DNA from: Ereboglobus sp. | Lineage (GTDB): Bacteria; Verrucomicrobiota; Verrucomicrobiia; Opitutales; Opitutaceae | Direction: 5' to 3' | Assembly: GCA_029974595.1 (NCBI GenBank) | Contig: JARKRC010000072.1 | Coordinates: 30,975-94,974, forward strand | DNA: 64,000 nt | Shown: positions 37,898 to 47,394 of the stretch, piece after piece | Numbering within the stretch: position 1 is the stretch's first letter | How the letters are laid out: the number at the start of each line of letters is the position of its first letter | The notes under the pieces: generated by a model | Database searches by the model: none | Told to the model about the DNA's origin: nothing | Seen by the model: the letters and a program-made list of their open reading frames with translations, nothing else | Made by a program: the position numbers and the translations under genes

Positions 37898-37939
37898 ATA
37901 AATCTAAAATGGCGCACGGGCAAACTCATTTAGATTTAT
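37898..37939. promoter_or_regulatory. 11-bp inverted repeat upstream of the large TonB-dependent receptor
   Basis: Perfect arms ATAAATCTAAA (37898-37908) and TTTAGATTTAT (37929-37939) with a 20-bp spacer, about two helical turns centre to centre. It lies 105 bp before the receptor start, in AT-rich sequence likely to contain the promoter. A pair of regulator half-sites is the simplest reading. Confidence 0.45.
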
Positions 37940-38044
37940 CCCGTTTATTGATATTTTGGGGTCGTCAAATCCCTCTCTCAACTCTGCAAACTTTGTGTGA
38001 AGCGCGCCCCCTATGGAACAGCCTCCATCACAAATCCCAATACC

Positions 38045-41000
38045 ATGAAAATCCGACCGAAATCCCTGCCTCCGCTAATAACCGCCGCGCTTGCCCTGCT
38101 CGCGCTGTCATCGTTCCCGGGCCTCCGCGCCCAGCAAGTCGCCGCACCCGGCGTCCCCACCACACCCGAAAAACCGGTCCCGGTTGAAACCGCCCGCGCC
38201 GCCAACGCTCCCGCGCCCGACGAGGATGTCGTCTTGATGACGCCCTTCGTCGTTTCCAGCCACAAAGACAATGGCTACGCAGCCGTTGACACGCTCGCAG
38301 GCACGCGCTTGCGAACGGAATTAAAGGATGTCGGCGCGGCAATCGGAGTCATCACCGCGCAATTCATGGACGACACCGGCTCGGTCAATGCGAAGGATGT
38401 GCTTGTATATGCCACCAGCGCGGAAGTCGGTGGCATTGGCGGCAACACGTCAGGCGTGACGCTCACCGTCGCGGCATCCAGCAACACGGAAATTTTCGAT
38501 TCGCCCAGCCAGGCCACCCGTGTGCGTGGCGTCTCTTCGGCCGACCTCATGCGCGACTTTTTCGCCACAAGCATCCCGATGGATGCTTACAACACGGAGC
38601 GCGTGGATATTTCGCGCGGCGCCAATGCCATTCTCTACGGGCTCGGTTCCCCTGCCGGCATCATTAACAATCAACTCAAGACCGCCGATCCCCGCGTCCG
38701 GAAATACCGCGTTCAAGGCAGCATCGGCAGCTACGATTCATATCGCGGCGTTTTTGATTTCAATCAACCTCTCATCGAGAAGCAACTCGCCGTGCGCGTC
38801 GTCGGCCTCGCTGACAAACGCTACTACCAGCAACAACCCGCCTATGAGCAGGACAAGCGCCTTTTTGCCGCCGCGGACTGGGAAAAAAGTCTTTTCAAGA
38901 ACGGATTCACCCAAATCCAACTCAGCTACGAGAAAGGCAAGCAGAACTCCAACCGTCCGCGCGTGACGCCTCCGCAGGATGGCCTTACGATGTGGTTCGA
39001 TCCTGAAGCGCTCAATAAATGGTCCTACGACGGCCCGACCAGCAATGCCGTGCGCACCAACGCCGCGCTCTATCCCGCCTATCTCACCTGGCCCGGACGC
39101 TGGATGAACGCCGGAACGCTTGGCTCCATTTTTGAAGACCCGCACTCCGACGCACAGGCGCTTTCCAGGCCTGCCGGATATAAAAACGCCAGTGGCACCG
39201 ACCTGAATGTCTGGGGCCCCACATCATGGGCAAGCGCGGGCGCATTCAATAACTTCATCGGCAACCAGCGCTTTTTCGCCGCCAACGGATTGCCTGCCAA
39301 TACGGTCCCGCTCACTGGTCTCTGGCGTCAGCAGGAAATCATGGATTCCTCTGTTTATGATTTCTACAACCAGCTCCTTGACGGCCCGAACAAATGGGAA
39401 AAGGCGGACTTCGACGCCTTCAACGCCGTCATGCGCCAGACCTTCTTCAAAAACAAACTTGGCGTGGAACTCGTTTATGACCGCCAAAACTTTGATCGCG
39501 CCAGTTATCAACCTTTCTATTCGGAAGGCGCCACCATTCTGGTGGACATGATGCAGACCAACTTTGACGGCACGCCCAACCCAAACTACGGACGCCCTTA
39601 CGTCGCTTCCGACTCCGGCGGCAGCGAAGGCGAAAATGACAAGGAGGCCTACCGTGCGACAGTGTTTGGCGAGCTTGATTTTCGCCAGAACTCCGGCTGG
39701 ACGCGTCATCTGGGACGCCACATTTTCACCGGCCTGCTAAGCCGCCAGAAACAGGAGACATTTTCCCGCGGCTTTGGCGGATACGCCTATAATCATGAGG
39801 ACATCAACCCCTACCTGACCACGCCCGTCGGCACCTACATGAGTTACGGCGTGGTGCGTTACCTGGGCGACTCAATCGCGCACCTTTCCTCGCCCGCCGG
39901 CGCCCATATCGGCAACATTAAGGCCGTCCAAAACCCGGCGCGCAACGCCACCAGCCAATACTGGGATGGCAACACCAACCAATGGGTGACCATCTCCCCG
40001 ACGCTCTACAACTACCGCGATGACATCGACAAACTTTACAACAGCGCCAGCAAAACCAAAAGCGACACCAGGAGCTGGGCCTTCATCTGGCAATCCTATC
40101 TCTTGAATGACAAACTCGTGGGGATGCTCGGCTGGCGGCACGACCAGTACAAACAATACAACTCCGGCGCAGCCATCAAGGCCCCGACCGGCCAGGTGCT
40201 CCCCTACTCCCCCGACTGGGTGATGCCTGCGAACACGAGCATTCCAGTCTTTGAAAAAACCTCGCTGAGCTGGAGCGTTGTCGGCCATGCGCCCGAGTTC
40301 GTGAAAAAATGGCTCCCTCGCGGCACTGATATCAGCGTGTTCTATAATCGCTCGAAAAACTTCAAGCCATCCGGCGTGGGCGCCGATCCTTATGGCAATG
40401 TTTTTGATCCGCCCCAAGGCACGACGCGCGATGCCGGCATCCGCATCGCCCTTATGCATAACAAACTCAGCATCCGCCTCAATAATTACAAAACGGCCAT
40501 GAAGAATGACACCACATGGGTCGTTAACGATTATTGGTATGGCAATGATTTCACCCGCTTCCTCAACGGGCTGAGACAATCTTACACTCCCGAATGGGTA
40601 ATCAACAAATGGTTCGGCTTCGAACCCGACGACCCACGCTATCTGCAACCGCGCGCCAGTTGGACCTCGCAACCAACCGTCTTGAATCCTTCGCTCACAA
40701 CCGCTGAAGCGACCGCACGCACAAACTGGTTCAATGCGCGCACGCCGGAAGAATGGCTCGCCAATCCGCTTGTTGACCAGGAACTCGTCAGGGCATGGGG
40801 GCTTTATCAAAATGCCAGCAAAAGCTGGGTCGCCGGCACCCGTCCGCCCAATGTCAGAAATATCGCGGATGTCGAATCCACGGGCTGGGAAGGCGAAGTC
40901 ACCTACAATCCGGTTAAAAATTGGCGCATGATTCTCAATGTCGCTTTGCAAAAAGCCAGGCGCAGCAATGTCGGCAGCGACATGGATGCATTCGTCGCCA

Positions 41001-41572
41001 AAAATCTGCCTCTCTGGACCGACGGCAACGGCATCATCGCAAAAAACATGCGGGAAGTGGACGGTTTTGAAGACGTCACTCACTACGGGAACTTCAGCAC
41101 CACCAACGGCACGCAAGGCATGAAGAACATTTACATCCCATACCTGGGCTTTGCAGCCAACGACAACACCAACGTAAACGAACTTCGCAAGTGGCGCGCC
41201 AACTTTGTCACCAATTACGATTTTCAGCAGGGCTGGCTGAAAGGCTTCTCTGTCGGCGGCGCCGTTCGCTGGCAGGATAAAATCTGCATAGGATACCAGC
41301 CCAAGATGGTGACAACCAGTGTTGGCGATGTCTGGGTTGTTAACCGCGACAAGCCCATCTACGGCCCGAGCGAAACCAACTATGACGTCTGGTTCCGCTA
41401 TGGCCGCAAGATTCTCGGCGGCAAAGTTTATTGGTCCGTGCAGCTCAACATCCGCGATATCTTCGGCAGCAAAGACCTCATCCCTGTCGCCACGCAACCC
41501 GACGGCACCATCGCCTCGGCCCGCATCCCGCAGCCGAACCGCTGGACGCTCACCAACTCGTTCGATTTCTAA
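38045..41572 (+). CDS. TonB-dependent outer-membrane receptor
   Basis: A 1175-residue outer-membrane transporter. From ATG 38045 there is a signal peptide (cleavage near LRAQQ), a Pro/Ala-rich spacer, and a TonB-box-like segment VVLMTPFVVSSHKDNGY. A plug domain follows (VDTLAGTRLRTELKD...ISRGANAILYGLGSPAGIIN), then a long beta-barrel ending in Phe (SFDF), the usual assembly signal. The MTPFVVS plug start is typical of Opitutaceae receptors, which replace the SusC/D pairs of Bacteroidetes. Flanked by GH5-, GH130- and GH29-type genes, it most likely imports oligosaccharides from the same glycan. An 11-bp inverted repeat lies upstream and an intrinsic terminator follows, so it may be its own transcript. 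Confidence 0.95.
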   Translation: MKIRPKSLPPLITAALALLALSSFPGLRAQQVAAPGVPTTPEKPVPVETARAANAPAPDEDVVLMTPFVVSSHKDNGYAAVDTLAGTRLRTELKDVGAAIGVITAQFMDDTGSVNAKDVLVYATSAEVGGIGGNTSGVTLTVAASSNTEIFDSPSQATRVRGVSSADLMRDFFATSIPMDAYNTERVDISRGANAILYGLGSPAGIINNQLKTADPRVRKYRVQGSIGSYDSYRGVFDFNQPLIEKQLAVRVVGLADKRYYQQQPAYEQDKRLFAAADWEKSLFKNGFTQIQLSYEKGKQNSNRPRVTPPQDGLTMWFDPEALNKWSYDGPTSNAVRTNAALYPAYLTWPGRWMNAGTLGSIFEDPHSDAQALSRPAGYKNASGTDLNVWGPTSWASAGAFNNFIGNQRFFAANGLPANTVPLTGLWRQQEIMDSSVYDFYNQLLDGPNKWEKADFDAFNAVMRQTFFKNKLGVELVYDRQNFDRASYQPFYSEGATILVDMMQTNFDGTPNPNYGRPYVASDSGGSEGENDKEAYRATVFGELDFRQNSGWTRHLGRHIFTGLLSRQKQETFSRGFGGYAYNHEDINPYLTTPVGTYMSYGVVRYLGDSIAHLSSPAGAHIGNIKAVQNPARNATSQYWDGNTNQWVTISPTLYNYRDDIDKLYNSASKTKSDTRSWAFIWQSYLLNDKLVGMLGWRHDQYKQYNSGAAIKAPTGQVLPYSPDWVMPANTSIPVFEKTSLSWSVVGHAPEFVKKWLPRGTDISVFYNRSKNFKPSGVGADPYGNVFDPPQGTTRDAGIRIALMHNKLSIRLNNYKTAMKNDTTWVVNDYWYGNDFTRFLNGLRQSYTPEWVINKWFGFEPDDPRYLQPRASWTSQPTVLNPSLTTAEATARTNWFNARTPEEWLANPLVDQELVRAWGLYQNASKSWVAGTRPPNVRNIADVESTGWEGEVTYNPVKNWRMILNVALQKARRSNVGSDMDAFVAKNLPLWTDGNGIIAKNMREVDGFEDVTHYGNFSTTNGTQGMKNIYIPYLGFAANDNTNVNELRKWRANFVTNYDFQQGWLKGFSVGGAVRWQDKICIGYQPKMVTTSVGDVWVVNRDKPIYGPSETNYDVWFRYGRKILGGKVYWSVQLNIRDIFGSKDLIPVATQPDGTIASARIPQPNRWTLTNSFDF

Positions 41573-41609
41573 ACAAACGAATATTATCTTGGAGCAATCA
41601 TCCGCCGCA

Positions 41610-41640
41610 CGGGAGAGGCCGCCGCGCCTCTCCCGTTTTT
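41610..41640 (+). terminator. Intrinsic terminator after the TonB-dependent receptor
   Basis: Arms CGGGAGAGGC and GCCTCTCCCG (10 bp), 6-nt loop, then TTTTT. Located 38 bp after the stop. Confidence 0.88.
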
Positions 41641-41751
41641 GTTGGAAGAAACCACCCGGAGATTCCGCTGCGCCAATGGCCCATCCGTGCGAATCATCGC
41701 AAAATTATTAATCACCGTGCGGCCCGGCCTCACCCATAACCACAATTCTCC

Positions 41752-44700
41752 ATGAAAAAATCCCCGCTCGCGCTTCTCACCACCGTCGCCGTCGCAAACC
41801 TCGCGCTCGCATTCGCAGCTCCCGCATCACCAGACAACGACACCGCGATCAGCCGCTGGCGGGAGCTCGGGTTTGGCATGTTCATCCATTACAGCATGAA
41901 CACCTTCACCAGCCAGGAATACGAACCCGGCGACGTGCCGGCCTCCACCTACGCCCCGTCCGCGCTCGATGTTGACCAATGGATTCGAACCGCGCGCGAC
42001 GCCGGCATGCGTTACGCCGTCCTCACCGCGAAACACACCTCCGGCTTCTGCCTGTGGGACAGCAAAGTCCGCTTTCACGGCAAGGAATACGACTACGACG
42101 TCGCCTCCGGCGCCGAGAAAACCGACATCGTCGCCGCCTTCGGCGCCGCGTGCAAAAAATACAACATCACGCCCGCCCTTTACTACTGCCTCCTCGACCC
42201 GCGCAACAACTCCACTCCTGTCGAAAAACAATGGCGCGCCGGGGAGCTACCCGCCGACTTTTTCCAGTTCGTCAGCGCGCAACTCACCGAGCTCATGCAA
42301 AAGTATCCGGAAATCGGATACTACTGGATCGACATACCGCGCAGCGCCAGCCTCGCCCAGCGCCGGGCTCTCTACGACCTCATCAAAGAAAATCGCCGCG
42401 ACACCGTCGTGCTCTTCAATCACGGCACCGCCAAACCCACCGGCCCCATCACCATCGGTAACTTCCAGGCTGCCTGGCCGACGGACATTCTCAACACCGA
42501 GCTCGCGCCCATCCAGCCCGGCTGGTTTGCCCCGGCTCAAACATGGCAGGGCAAAACCTACGAACTCGGTTACGAGCATTGCCAGACGATCAGCCAATTC
42601 TGGTTCTGGAAGGAGGGCGACCGCCCCCGCTCCACCGCCGAGCTCCTTTCCTGCTATCGCCAAACCCGGGCTGCCGGGGGAAACCTCCTGCTCAACGTCC
42701 CGCCTGACCGTACCGGTCGCATCCCCGACTATCACGTAAAGGCGCTCGTGGATTTGAAAAAGGCCATCGACGCCAATGCGCCCATCGCCAACCTTCGCCC
42801 GCTCGAATGGCTCACGCCCATTATTCCGGAAAAAGGCAAACCTTCGCCCGTGTTTCCCGCGCCCGCCGACGGCACGCTGTATTTTCTCCGTTTCGGCAAC
42901 CACGCCTACACGCCGCACCGCATCATCACGCCCGACGGCAAGACTGTGCCGCCCGCGCCGGCGCCCGCACGCTCCGTCCTCGTCGCACCGTTCCAGCAAC
43001 TCTGGATCGACACCATGCAGCTTCCCGGCGGCGCCGTGGCACCCGGAACGCCGCTCGCATTTGAAACCGCCGCAACACGTGATTCCTTTTGGGATCAGGT
43101 CATTCTCGCCAATCCCGCCGCGCTCGCTGAACTCCCCCGCTGCACACTCGTCGAAACGGGCGCGTTCGCCAGCGCGCTCCCCGCGCATGTCCGCGCCATA
43201 AATCTCACCGACGCCGAAGTCGCCGCGCAACGCGCCCGCCTCGATGATCCGGTCATTCCCGACAACACGCCGCGCGAAATCTCGTGGAGCGAACTCGAAG
43301 CCGCCGCCTGGCCGCTCGATTTTCAAAAAATCCTCCTCGCCAGCGCCAACGACGCGAATCCCGGCTTCGCCTGGCAAAACGGCCAGTGGATTACCACCTG
43401 GCCCACCCGCGACCCGCGCCTCCGCGGCGACGCCAAGGAAGACCACTGGTTCGCCCCCGCGCTCCTCGTCGGCGACACCCTCATCCGTCCCGCACCGCTC
43501 TCCGCCCGCGCCTCGTTCCTGAAAACCGCCGACGGACGCACTCTCCCGCAACTCACGCTCGAATGGACGCACGCTGGCGCAATCATCCGCCAAACGCTCT
43601 TCTCGCACCGCGCCGGAACGCACGATGCCCCGCAGATCTTCGTCCGCTTCGAAATCCGCAACGCCCCGCCCGGCGCGCGCCTCGCGCTCGGCACAGGCGT
43701 CCGCCCCAACTGCCACCACTGGGACAACACCGAACACCCCCGCACCCCCGCGCTCTTCTTTTCGCTCGCGCCGCGCATCACGCAAAAAGACCGCGCCCTC
43801 CTCGACGCCGACGGCAACATCCTCCTCTCCGCCGCGCAACCCTTCACGCTCGAACCGCTCGGCCCGCTCGAAAAACTCCTCGTCTTTCCGCTGCCCGCCG
43901 ACGGCCTTGTCCAAATCGTCACGCCACAGGCGCCGTCGCCCGCCTGCGCTGCGAAAGAAGCCTTCGCCGCCGCCGAAAAATCCTTCATCGCCAAGTGGAC
44001 GCGGCACCTCGCGCTCGGCGCGCAAGTCCGCCTCCCCGATCCGCAATGGATGGAGCGCATCGACATCTGGCGCAGCCAGGTCGGGACGATCACGCGCGTC
44101 CGCTACGCGCAGGATGACAAACCCGTCGCGGAACGCCTCAGCTACGGCGCATATTTTTATCAATACTATTTCGGCATAGAGGAAGCGTGGCCCGCGATTT
44201 CGCAGGCGCAGTGGGGCCGTTTCGACGAGGCCCGGCGACAGGTCGAAATCATGCTCCGCCCCGACAACCTCGACAAAACCAACGTCCACCACCAGTCGCG
44301 CAACGGCATCGCGCCCCTTGCCGCCGCCACGGTCGCGCGCCTCTCGCGCGACCGCGACTGGCTCGCGCGCATCGCACCCGCGATGCTCGATTGCGCGCAA
44401 TGGACCGGGCGCGTGCGTCATCCCGCAAACGACACGCGCGCTCCGCTCATGCGCGGCCTGCTCCCGCCGCACATCTACGGCGGAGACGTGCGCGATCCCG
44501 CCACGAGCCTCTACGCCTCCGCCGCCTGCTGGCGCGGCCTTGACGCCACTGCCGCGATTTTCCACGACCTCGGCACGCCCGAACTCGCCGCCGAAAGCAA
44601 ACGCCTCGCCGCGCAAGCCGCCGAGTTTCGCGAACGCATCGCCAGCGCGTTCCGCGAAGTCACAATCAAAGACTCCACGCCCGCCTTCGTTCCATTTGCC

Positions 44701-45525
44701 ATTGCGATTCCCTCGCTCGGCGGAAAAAACGAGGGCCCGCATCCGGAAATCACCGCCACGCGCTACGGCAACTACTGGAGCCTCTTCGCGCCGTCGTTTC
44801 TCGAACTCGGCTTTCGCGATCCGAAAAATCCCGCTGAGCCGAACGCATCCATTTTTGAATACGCCGCCCGCCACGGCGGACACTGGGCCGGGCTTCCGCG
44901 TTTTTATGCGGGCCTCGATGCGGCCTATATGAGCGGTTACATCGGCTGGCTCATCGATGAAGCCACGCGCAACCCCGCGCGCCGCCACCAGGCGCTTGCG
45001 AGCCTGCAGGGCTTCATGCTTCACGGCTCCAGCCGGAACGGACACACCATTCCCGAAGTCGCCGGACTGTTCCCGCACCGGCTGCAACGCGCCGCCTTTG
45101 AAAAACTCACACGCGAAGCCCCGTGGAGTTTTGGCATGTATGATGCGAACCGCTATCTCGACGGGCAAATCTCGTTTACCGAGCCGCTCGGCTCGGTCGC
45201 CGGCGCGGCGCTTTCGCTCGTGCGCCACGCGCTCGTCACCGAGACGGACGGCGGCCTGATGCTTTTCGCCACGGCGCCCTGCGCATGGTTTGCCGAGGGG
45301 CGGGAGATCGATCTGCGCGACATGCCCACGAATCACGGCACCCTGAGCGTGAAAGTGCGCTCACGCATCACGAGCGCCAGGGAGGTCGTGATGGATTACG
45401 AGTTCGCGCCACATGTCCCCGGGGCAAAAATCAAAATCACCGCGCGCATCGCCCCGCCCGGAGAGGTGATGAAAGAGATCTCGTTTGCCGCGGAAGAACG
45501 CGGCGCGATTGCGACAAAGTTTTAA
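41752..45525 (+). CDS. GH29 alpha-L-fucosidase-like module fused to an (alpha/alpha)-barrel module, secreted
   Basis: A 1257-residue exported protein. After a signal peptide, residues ~30-345 match GH29: ELGFGMFIHYSMNTFT, AKHTSGFCLWDSK, the probable nucleophile Asp194 in YYWIDIP and GGNLLLNVPPDRTGRIP. Residues ~500-1257 form a second, larger module with a beta-sandwich followed by a helical barrel (YFGIEEAWPAISQAQWGRFDE, LPPHIYGGDV, GNYWSLFAPSFLELGF, GLDAAYMSGYIGW), resembling (alpha/alpha)6 glycosidases but not assigned to a family here. GH29 enzymes are normally 450-600 residues, so this is a double enzyme or an enzyme plus glycan-binding barrel. It would remove L-fucose or a related deoxysugar outside the cell. 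It is last in the carbohydrate run. Confidence 0.82.
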   Translation: MKKSPLALLTTVAVANLALAFAAPASPDNDTAISRWRELGFGMFIHYSMNTFTSQEYEPGDVPASTYAPSALDVDQWIRTARDAGMRYAVLTAKHTSGFCLWDSKVRFHGKEYDYDVASGAEKTDIVAAFGAACKKYNITPALYYCLLDPRNNSTPVEKQWRAGELPADFFQFVSAQLTELMQKYPEIGYYWIDIPRSASLAQRRALYDLIKENRRDTVVLFNHGTAKPTGPITIGNFQAAWPTDILNTELAPIQPGWFAPAQTWQGKTYELGYEHCQTISQFWFWKEGDRPRSTAELLSCYRQTRAAGGNLLLNVPPDRTGRIPDYHVKALVDLKKAIDANAPIANLRPLEWLTPIIPEKGKPSPVFPAPADGTLYFLRFGNHAYTPHRIITPDGKTVPPAPAPARSVLVAPFQQLWIDTMQLPGGAVAPGTPLAFETAATRDSFWDQVILANPAALAELPRCTLVETGAFASALPAHVRAINLTDAEVAAQRARLDDPVIPDNTPREISWSELEAAAWPLDFQKILLASANDANPGFAWQNGQWITTWPTRDPRLRGDAKEDHWFAPALLVGDTLIRPAPLSARASFLKTADGRTLPQLTLEWTHAGAIIRQTLFSHRAGTHDAPQIFVRFEIRNAPPGARLALGTGVRPNCHHWDNTEHPRTPALFFSLAPRITQKDRALLDADGNILLSAAQPFTLEPLGPLEKLLVFPLPADGLVQIVTPQAPSPACAAKEAFAAAEKSFIAKWTRHLALGAQVRLPDPQWMERIDIWRSQVGTITRVRYAQDDKPVAERLSYGAYFYQYYFGIEEAWPAISQAQWGRFDEARRQVEIMLRPDNLDKTNVHHQSRNGIAPLAAATVARLSRDRDWLARIAPAMLDCAQWTGRVRHPANDTRAPLMRGLLPPHIYGGDVRDPATSLYASAACWRGLDATAAIFHDLGTPELAAESKRLAAQAAEFRERIASAFREVTIKDSTPAFVPFAIAIPSLGGKNEGPHPEITATRYGNYWSLFAPSFLELGFRDPKNPAEPNASIFEYAARHGGHWAGLPRFYAGLDAAYMSGYIGWLIDEATRNPARRHQALASLQGFMLHGSSRNGHTIPEVAGLFPHRLQRAAFEKLTREAPWSFGMYDANRYLDGQISFTEPLGSVAGAALSLVRHALVTETDGGLMLFATAPCAWFAEGREIDLRDMPTNHGTLSVKVRSRITSAREVVMDYEFAPHVPGAKIKITARIAPPGEVMKEISFAAEERGAIATKF

Positions 45526-45653
45526 TGGCTTTCGTTTTTCTCCGGCAGTTTCTCGTCATCCCGGAATTTTGAGCCGGCGCCGATTTGCGTGCGCGATGCC
45601 GATGCTACGTTCACATTTTGGACGTACTTCAAAAACACAGCGCCGGCCAAACA

Positions 45654-46154
45654 TTACTGCGCCGGCGCTTCGCTGCGCGCGTCGCGCAAACCGTCGAGCA
45701 ACGGAAATACGCGCCGCACCCATTCCTCAAACGTGTCCTCGAAATTGTAATCGGCCTCGATGCGCTCGTGCACACGTTCAGCGCCCAGCGCCGCAAGGCG
45801 TTCGTCGAGTTTGCGCGCGCAGGCGTTGTATTGCTCGTAACTGCTGTCGCCGAGACCGAGCACCGCATAGCTCAACCCGTCCAGCCTCGGCGCGGAGTCG
45901 GCATCCAGCTCGTTGAAAAAAGGCGACGCGTCATCCGGCGGCTCGCCCTCGCCCCAAGTGCTCACGATGAACAATGCGTATCGCCCGCCATTCCCGCCTT
46001 CGTCGCCCGCCTTCAAGTCGTTGGGCGAGCACTCGGAGAGATTGTGCGCGCAAGCCGTCCACCCCTCGTTAAGGGCGCGGTCCATGGCCTTCATGGCGAG
46101 CGCCTCGGAATTGCCCGTCATCGTTGCGTAGTAGATTGAAAGAGGAATCGGCAT
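45654..46154 (-). CDS. Flavodoxin-like FMN protein (CysJ/P450-reductase type domain)
   Basis: A 166-residue single-domain flavodoxin. The phosphate-binding loop is YATMTGNSEALA; the 50s and 90s loops read STWGEGEPPDDA and VLGLGDSSYEQYN, closer to the FMN domain of sulfite reductase and nitric-oxide-synthase-type diflavins than to small flavodoxins. No FAD/NADPH domain is attached. It would carry electrons between a reductase and an unknown acceptor. It stands alone on the minus strand, just outside the left end of the cassette array, and has host-like base composition. Confidence 0.9.
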   Translation of the reverse strand: MPIPLSIYYATMTGNSEALAMKAMDRALNEGWTACAHNLSECSPNDLKAGDEGGNGGRYALFIVSTWGEGEPPDDASPFFNELDADSAPRLDGLSYAVLGLGDSSYEQYNACARKLDERLAALGAERVHERIEADYNFEDTFEEWVRRVFPLLDGLRDARSEAPAQ

Positions 46155-46500
46155 CGTTGTCTGTTTGTTTTCTATTGCTGTTCTGCTATTTATGAAATCA
46201 TCGATTCATTCCGACGATTTACTTGATACAGAATCTCAACATCTCGCTTTTACAAACGTCAACCTCTTTTCGAGATCACGTCTCAAATAAATGCAATGCC
46301 TTGAATCTCGCTTTTTTATTTCACCACGGAGACTCGGAGGACACGGAGGACGGAAAAAGACAGAGATCGGAGGTCAGAAGACAGATCGACAGGAATACCG
46401 CCTGCCACCGTGGAAGCGACCTTTGAGTTGAAGCTTGGCCCAGTGCAGCATTTGGCCCCTGCAAGGCAGCCATGGAATCGCCCGAAAAAACGGGCTCCGA
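46155..46500. other. Non-coding spacer with a dispersed 'CACCACGGAG' repeat word
   Basis: No credible gene. At 46312-46360 it contains the TTATTTCACCACGGAGACTC-type word followed by GGACACGGAGGACGG; a close variant is at 57793-57838 and a short one at 63852. A small CCCG-A6-CGGG hairpin lies at 46480-46495. The rest looks like low-complexity intergenic DNA. Confidence 0.6.
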
Positions 46501-46625
46501 GCATTTTTACAACATAAACCATTGCGAAATAAAAGGAACATGATCTTCTGGTCATCATATTATGCCCAGAATCACCCCTTTCCAAAACTCCACTCATGCT
46601 GCACTCAGTGCAGCTTAATAATACT
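46501..46625 (+). repeat. 125-bp repeat, copy 1, abutting the first cassette
   Basis: About 85% identical, by hand alignment, to the reverse complement of 58816-58942. Shared blocks include ACCATTGCGAAATAAAA, CCAGAATCACCCC, CTCCACTCATGCTGCACT and the terminal TTAATAATACT. Similarity stops exactly at the cassette junction (G46626/T46627). It includes the palindrome GCTGCACT-C-AGTGCAGC (46598-46614). It could be an attI-like or promoter segment, or a mobile repeat that received a cassette. Confidence 0.7.
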
Positions 46626-46642
46626 GTTCGGCAAAACAAAAT

Positions 46643-47269
46643 ATGGACAAAGAAAGTCGCAAAGAAATCGTCATCGCACTCGTTTCGTCGACGCTATTTC
46701 TGATTATCGTTCAGCCATCACTTAATCTTGGCTGGGGGTGGCTTACAAGCACGGGCAGCGCCATTTCTGACAAGCTCTCGAATCACCTCTACCAGACGGC
46801 GGCACTCGGGCCACGGAATTGGGTGGTTGTGGACTTAGGCACTTTTGGCTTTTCGCTCTTGCTCGGTTTTTATGTGACGGCTTTCGGCATGCTTATTTTC
46901 ACCTATCGGAAGCTGAAGGCCGCCAAGGAAGAGATCGAAGAAGAGTCGATCGACGCGCTTAAGAATCAACTTTCGGCGCACGAGAAGCGACTCAGAAGGC
47001 TATTTGTCGCTTTCCCGGTTGCGATTGTGTTCATGGCATTAGTTGGAGGCTTCACGGTTTTCAGATACAGCGCGGATCTGAAGCTGAACACGTCATTCTC
47101 TCATCGTTTGACCATCCTCACTCCAAGTATCAGCCAAAAGGAAATCGATAAGCTTCGCGCGGATTGGGCGAAAATGAAGAGTAGGCACGACTACGAAGTG
47201 ATCGTCCAAGAGATGGATGCGATAGCAAAATCTGCGTCGGTGGATATTCCTCCGCCGGCGATGAAATGA
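46643..47269 (+). CDS. Cassette 1: membrane protein of unknown function
   Basis: A 208-residue protein with three hydrophobic segments (about residues 9-30, 68-90 and 122-142). Between the second and third is a charged, predicted coiled-coil stretch (RKLKAAKEEIEEESIDALKNQ). A ~65-residue tail ends in PPPAMK. No family is recognised. It is a single-gene cassette, beginning 16 bases after the recombination point and closed by attC-1, so expression would depend on an upstream or internal promoter. Membrane-anchored unknowns are common in cassettes; a defence or stress role is possible but not shown. Confidence 0.75.
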   Translation: MDKESRKEIVIALVSSTLFLIIVQPSLNLGWGWLTSTGSAISDKLSNHLYQTAALGPRNWVVVDLGTFGFSLLLGFYVTAFGMLIFTYRKLKAAKEEIEEESIDALKNQLSAHEKRLRRLFVAFPVAIVFMALVGGFTVFRYSADLKLNTSFSHRLTILTPSISQKEIDKLRADWAKMKSRHDYEVIVQEMDAIAKSASVDIPPPAMK

Positions 47270-47276
47270 AGAAAGA

Positions 47277-47375
47277 GCCGAACCAGACGCCAGAGCCAAC
47301 GCCCCTCGCTGTCACGCCGCGTGCTTGCGCACGCATCGCGCCATCGAGTGTCGTGGCTCATCTTTAACGTTAGCC
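47277..47375 (+). other. attC-1 recombination site
   Basis: R'' GCCGAAC (47277-47283), L'' around AGAGCCAACG, L' around CGTGGCTCATC, R' GTTAGCC (47369-47375). 99 bp; crossover between G47369 and T47370. Confidence 0.85.
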
Positions 47376-47394
47376 TAAAAGAAAGTTACACAAT

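Noticed and set aside
42247..45336. A 1029-codon antisense open frame opposite the GH29 fusion
   Set aside because: No recognisable motif; the plus strand carries fucosidase motifs throughout.
46155..46626. Search for an integron integrase gene or attI next to the first cassette
   Set aside because: No tyrosine-recombinase motifs in any frame; only repeats are present, so an attI label was not given.
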